Source of the DNA: Cytophagales bacterium
GTDB lineage: Bacteria; Bacteroidota; Bacteroidia; Cytophagales; ES-bin-26
Length of the DNA stretch: 13,528 nucleotides
Reading direction: 5' to 3'
Assembly: GCA_014379925.1 (NCBI GenBank)
Contig: JACMKY010000107.1
Location: 1 to 13,528 of the forward strand
Under the pieces are notes generated by a model, which worked only from the letters and a program-made list of their open reading frames with translations, was not told the origin of the DNA and did not search any database. Numbering within the stretch: the stretch's first letter is position 1; every line of letters begins with the position of its first letter. This document shows, in pieces, positions 13,284-13,528 of this stretch. Both the position numbers and the translations under genes were made by a program.

Positions 13284-13528
13284 TCATCTTCCACCGCTTC
13301 CCACCGCCGTCGCCGTCTTCTCCATCACCTCGTACACCGCCTGCTGAATGGCGGTCCGCGTGTTCAGTTCGCTCAGTTTGGCGTTGTTCCGCGTGGGGTA
13401 GACGCGGTTGGAGAGGAAGACGTACACCAGGTTGTGGGCGGGGTCAACCCAGGTAAACGTGCCCGTGAAGCCCGAATGCCAGTAACTCTGCGGAGTGGCA
13501 CTCCGGGCCGCGTTGCCGGCGTAGGGCA
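13284..13528 (-). CDS. Serine hydrolase (class C beta-lactamase family), C-terminal fragment
   Basis: The last 80 residues of a protein whose start lies beyond the right edge. The visible part reads YWHSGFTGTFTWVDPAHNLV and continues YVFLSNRVYP, the C-terminal core of the beta-lactamase/PBP-like serine hydrolase family. The HSG triad corresponds to the third active-site motif (KTG/HTG), followed by the two closing beta strands. The nucleophile motif SxxK is outside the window. The NRVYP and Lys/Leu-rich tail strongly resembles the C-terminal domain fused to GH3 beta-N-acetylglucosaminidases in Bacteroidota, so the full gene may be such a fusion in peptidoglycan recycling, but it could equally be a stand-alone hydrolase. 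The final ten residues (TATAVGSGGR) are a low-complexity tail. Stop TGA at 13284-13286. Confidence 0.85.
   Translation of the reverse strand, partial: PYAGNAARSATPQSYWHSGFTGTFTWVDPAHNLVYVFLSNRVYPTRNNAKLSELNTRTAIQQAVYEVMEKTATAVGSGGR

Noticed and set aside
13078..13287. 69-codon minus-strand frame whose ATG overlaps the serine hydrolase stop
   Set aside because: The overlap is suggestive of coupling, but the protein is low-complexity Ser/Pro/Thr-rich, runs into the Lrp promoter and resembles no family I know.

Overview
The window is ordinary chromosomal DNA of about 55% G+C, most likely from an aerobic Bacteroidota of the order Cytophagales (Spirosomataceae/Cytophagaceae type). This rests on three things: a DUF4295 protein beside a zinc-free ribosomal protein L33 and ftsY, a bacillithiol gene (bshC), and intergenic TTG-N19-TAnnTTTG promoters typical of the Bacteroidota housekeeping sigma factor. 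I found no rRNA, tRNA, insertion sequence, phage gene, CRISPR array or defence system. The assignment is inference from gene content, not a database match.

Layout. On the left, a soluble PAS sensor histidine kinase (100-1194, +) converges on a PBP4-type D,D-peptidase (dacB, minus). A long minus-strand block then runs right to left. The block begins with rpmG and DUF4295, which end at a strong Rho-independent terminator. It continues with ftsY, a lipoprotein-like transthyretin-fold protein, rimO, a 61-residue membrane protein, bshC, 5-formyltetrahydrofolate cyclo-ligase and finally dacB. The genes from the lipoprotein to the cyclo-ligase are closely spaced, and bshC and the cyclo-ligase overlap by four bases, so they are probably one transcript. 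Upstream of rpmG lies hpt, and upstream of hpt a polytopic membrane protein with its own promoter and a strong terminator that sits against the hpt start codon.

On the right, a periplasmic TPR-type protein (11319-12533, +) leaves divergently from the membrane-protein promoter and converges on an Lrp/AsnC regulator (minus). The last feature is the C-terminal end of a serine hydrolase running off the right edge.

Most genes are housekeeping: ribosome and protein targeting (rpmG, ftsY, rimO), purine salvage (hpt), one-carbon metabolism, thiol redox (bshC) and peptidoglycan turnover (dacB). The main candidate for something undescribed is the membrane protein at 9686-10975. It appears to follow the order of segments of membrane-bound H+/Na+-translocating pyrophosphatases, but it is much shorter and lacks their aspartate-rich catalytic loops. 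This similarity was recognised by eye and needs a profile or structure comparison. Start codons were corrected by hand for several genes. In the promoter entries, coordinates are on the + strand even where the promoter reads on the minus strand.
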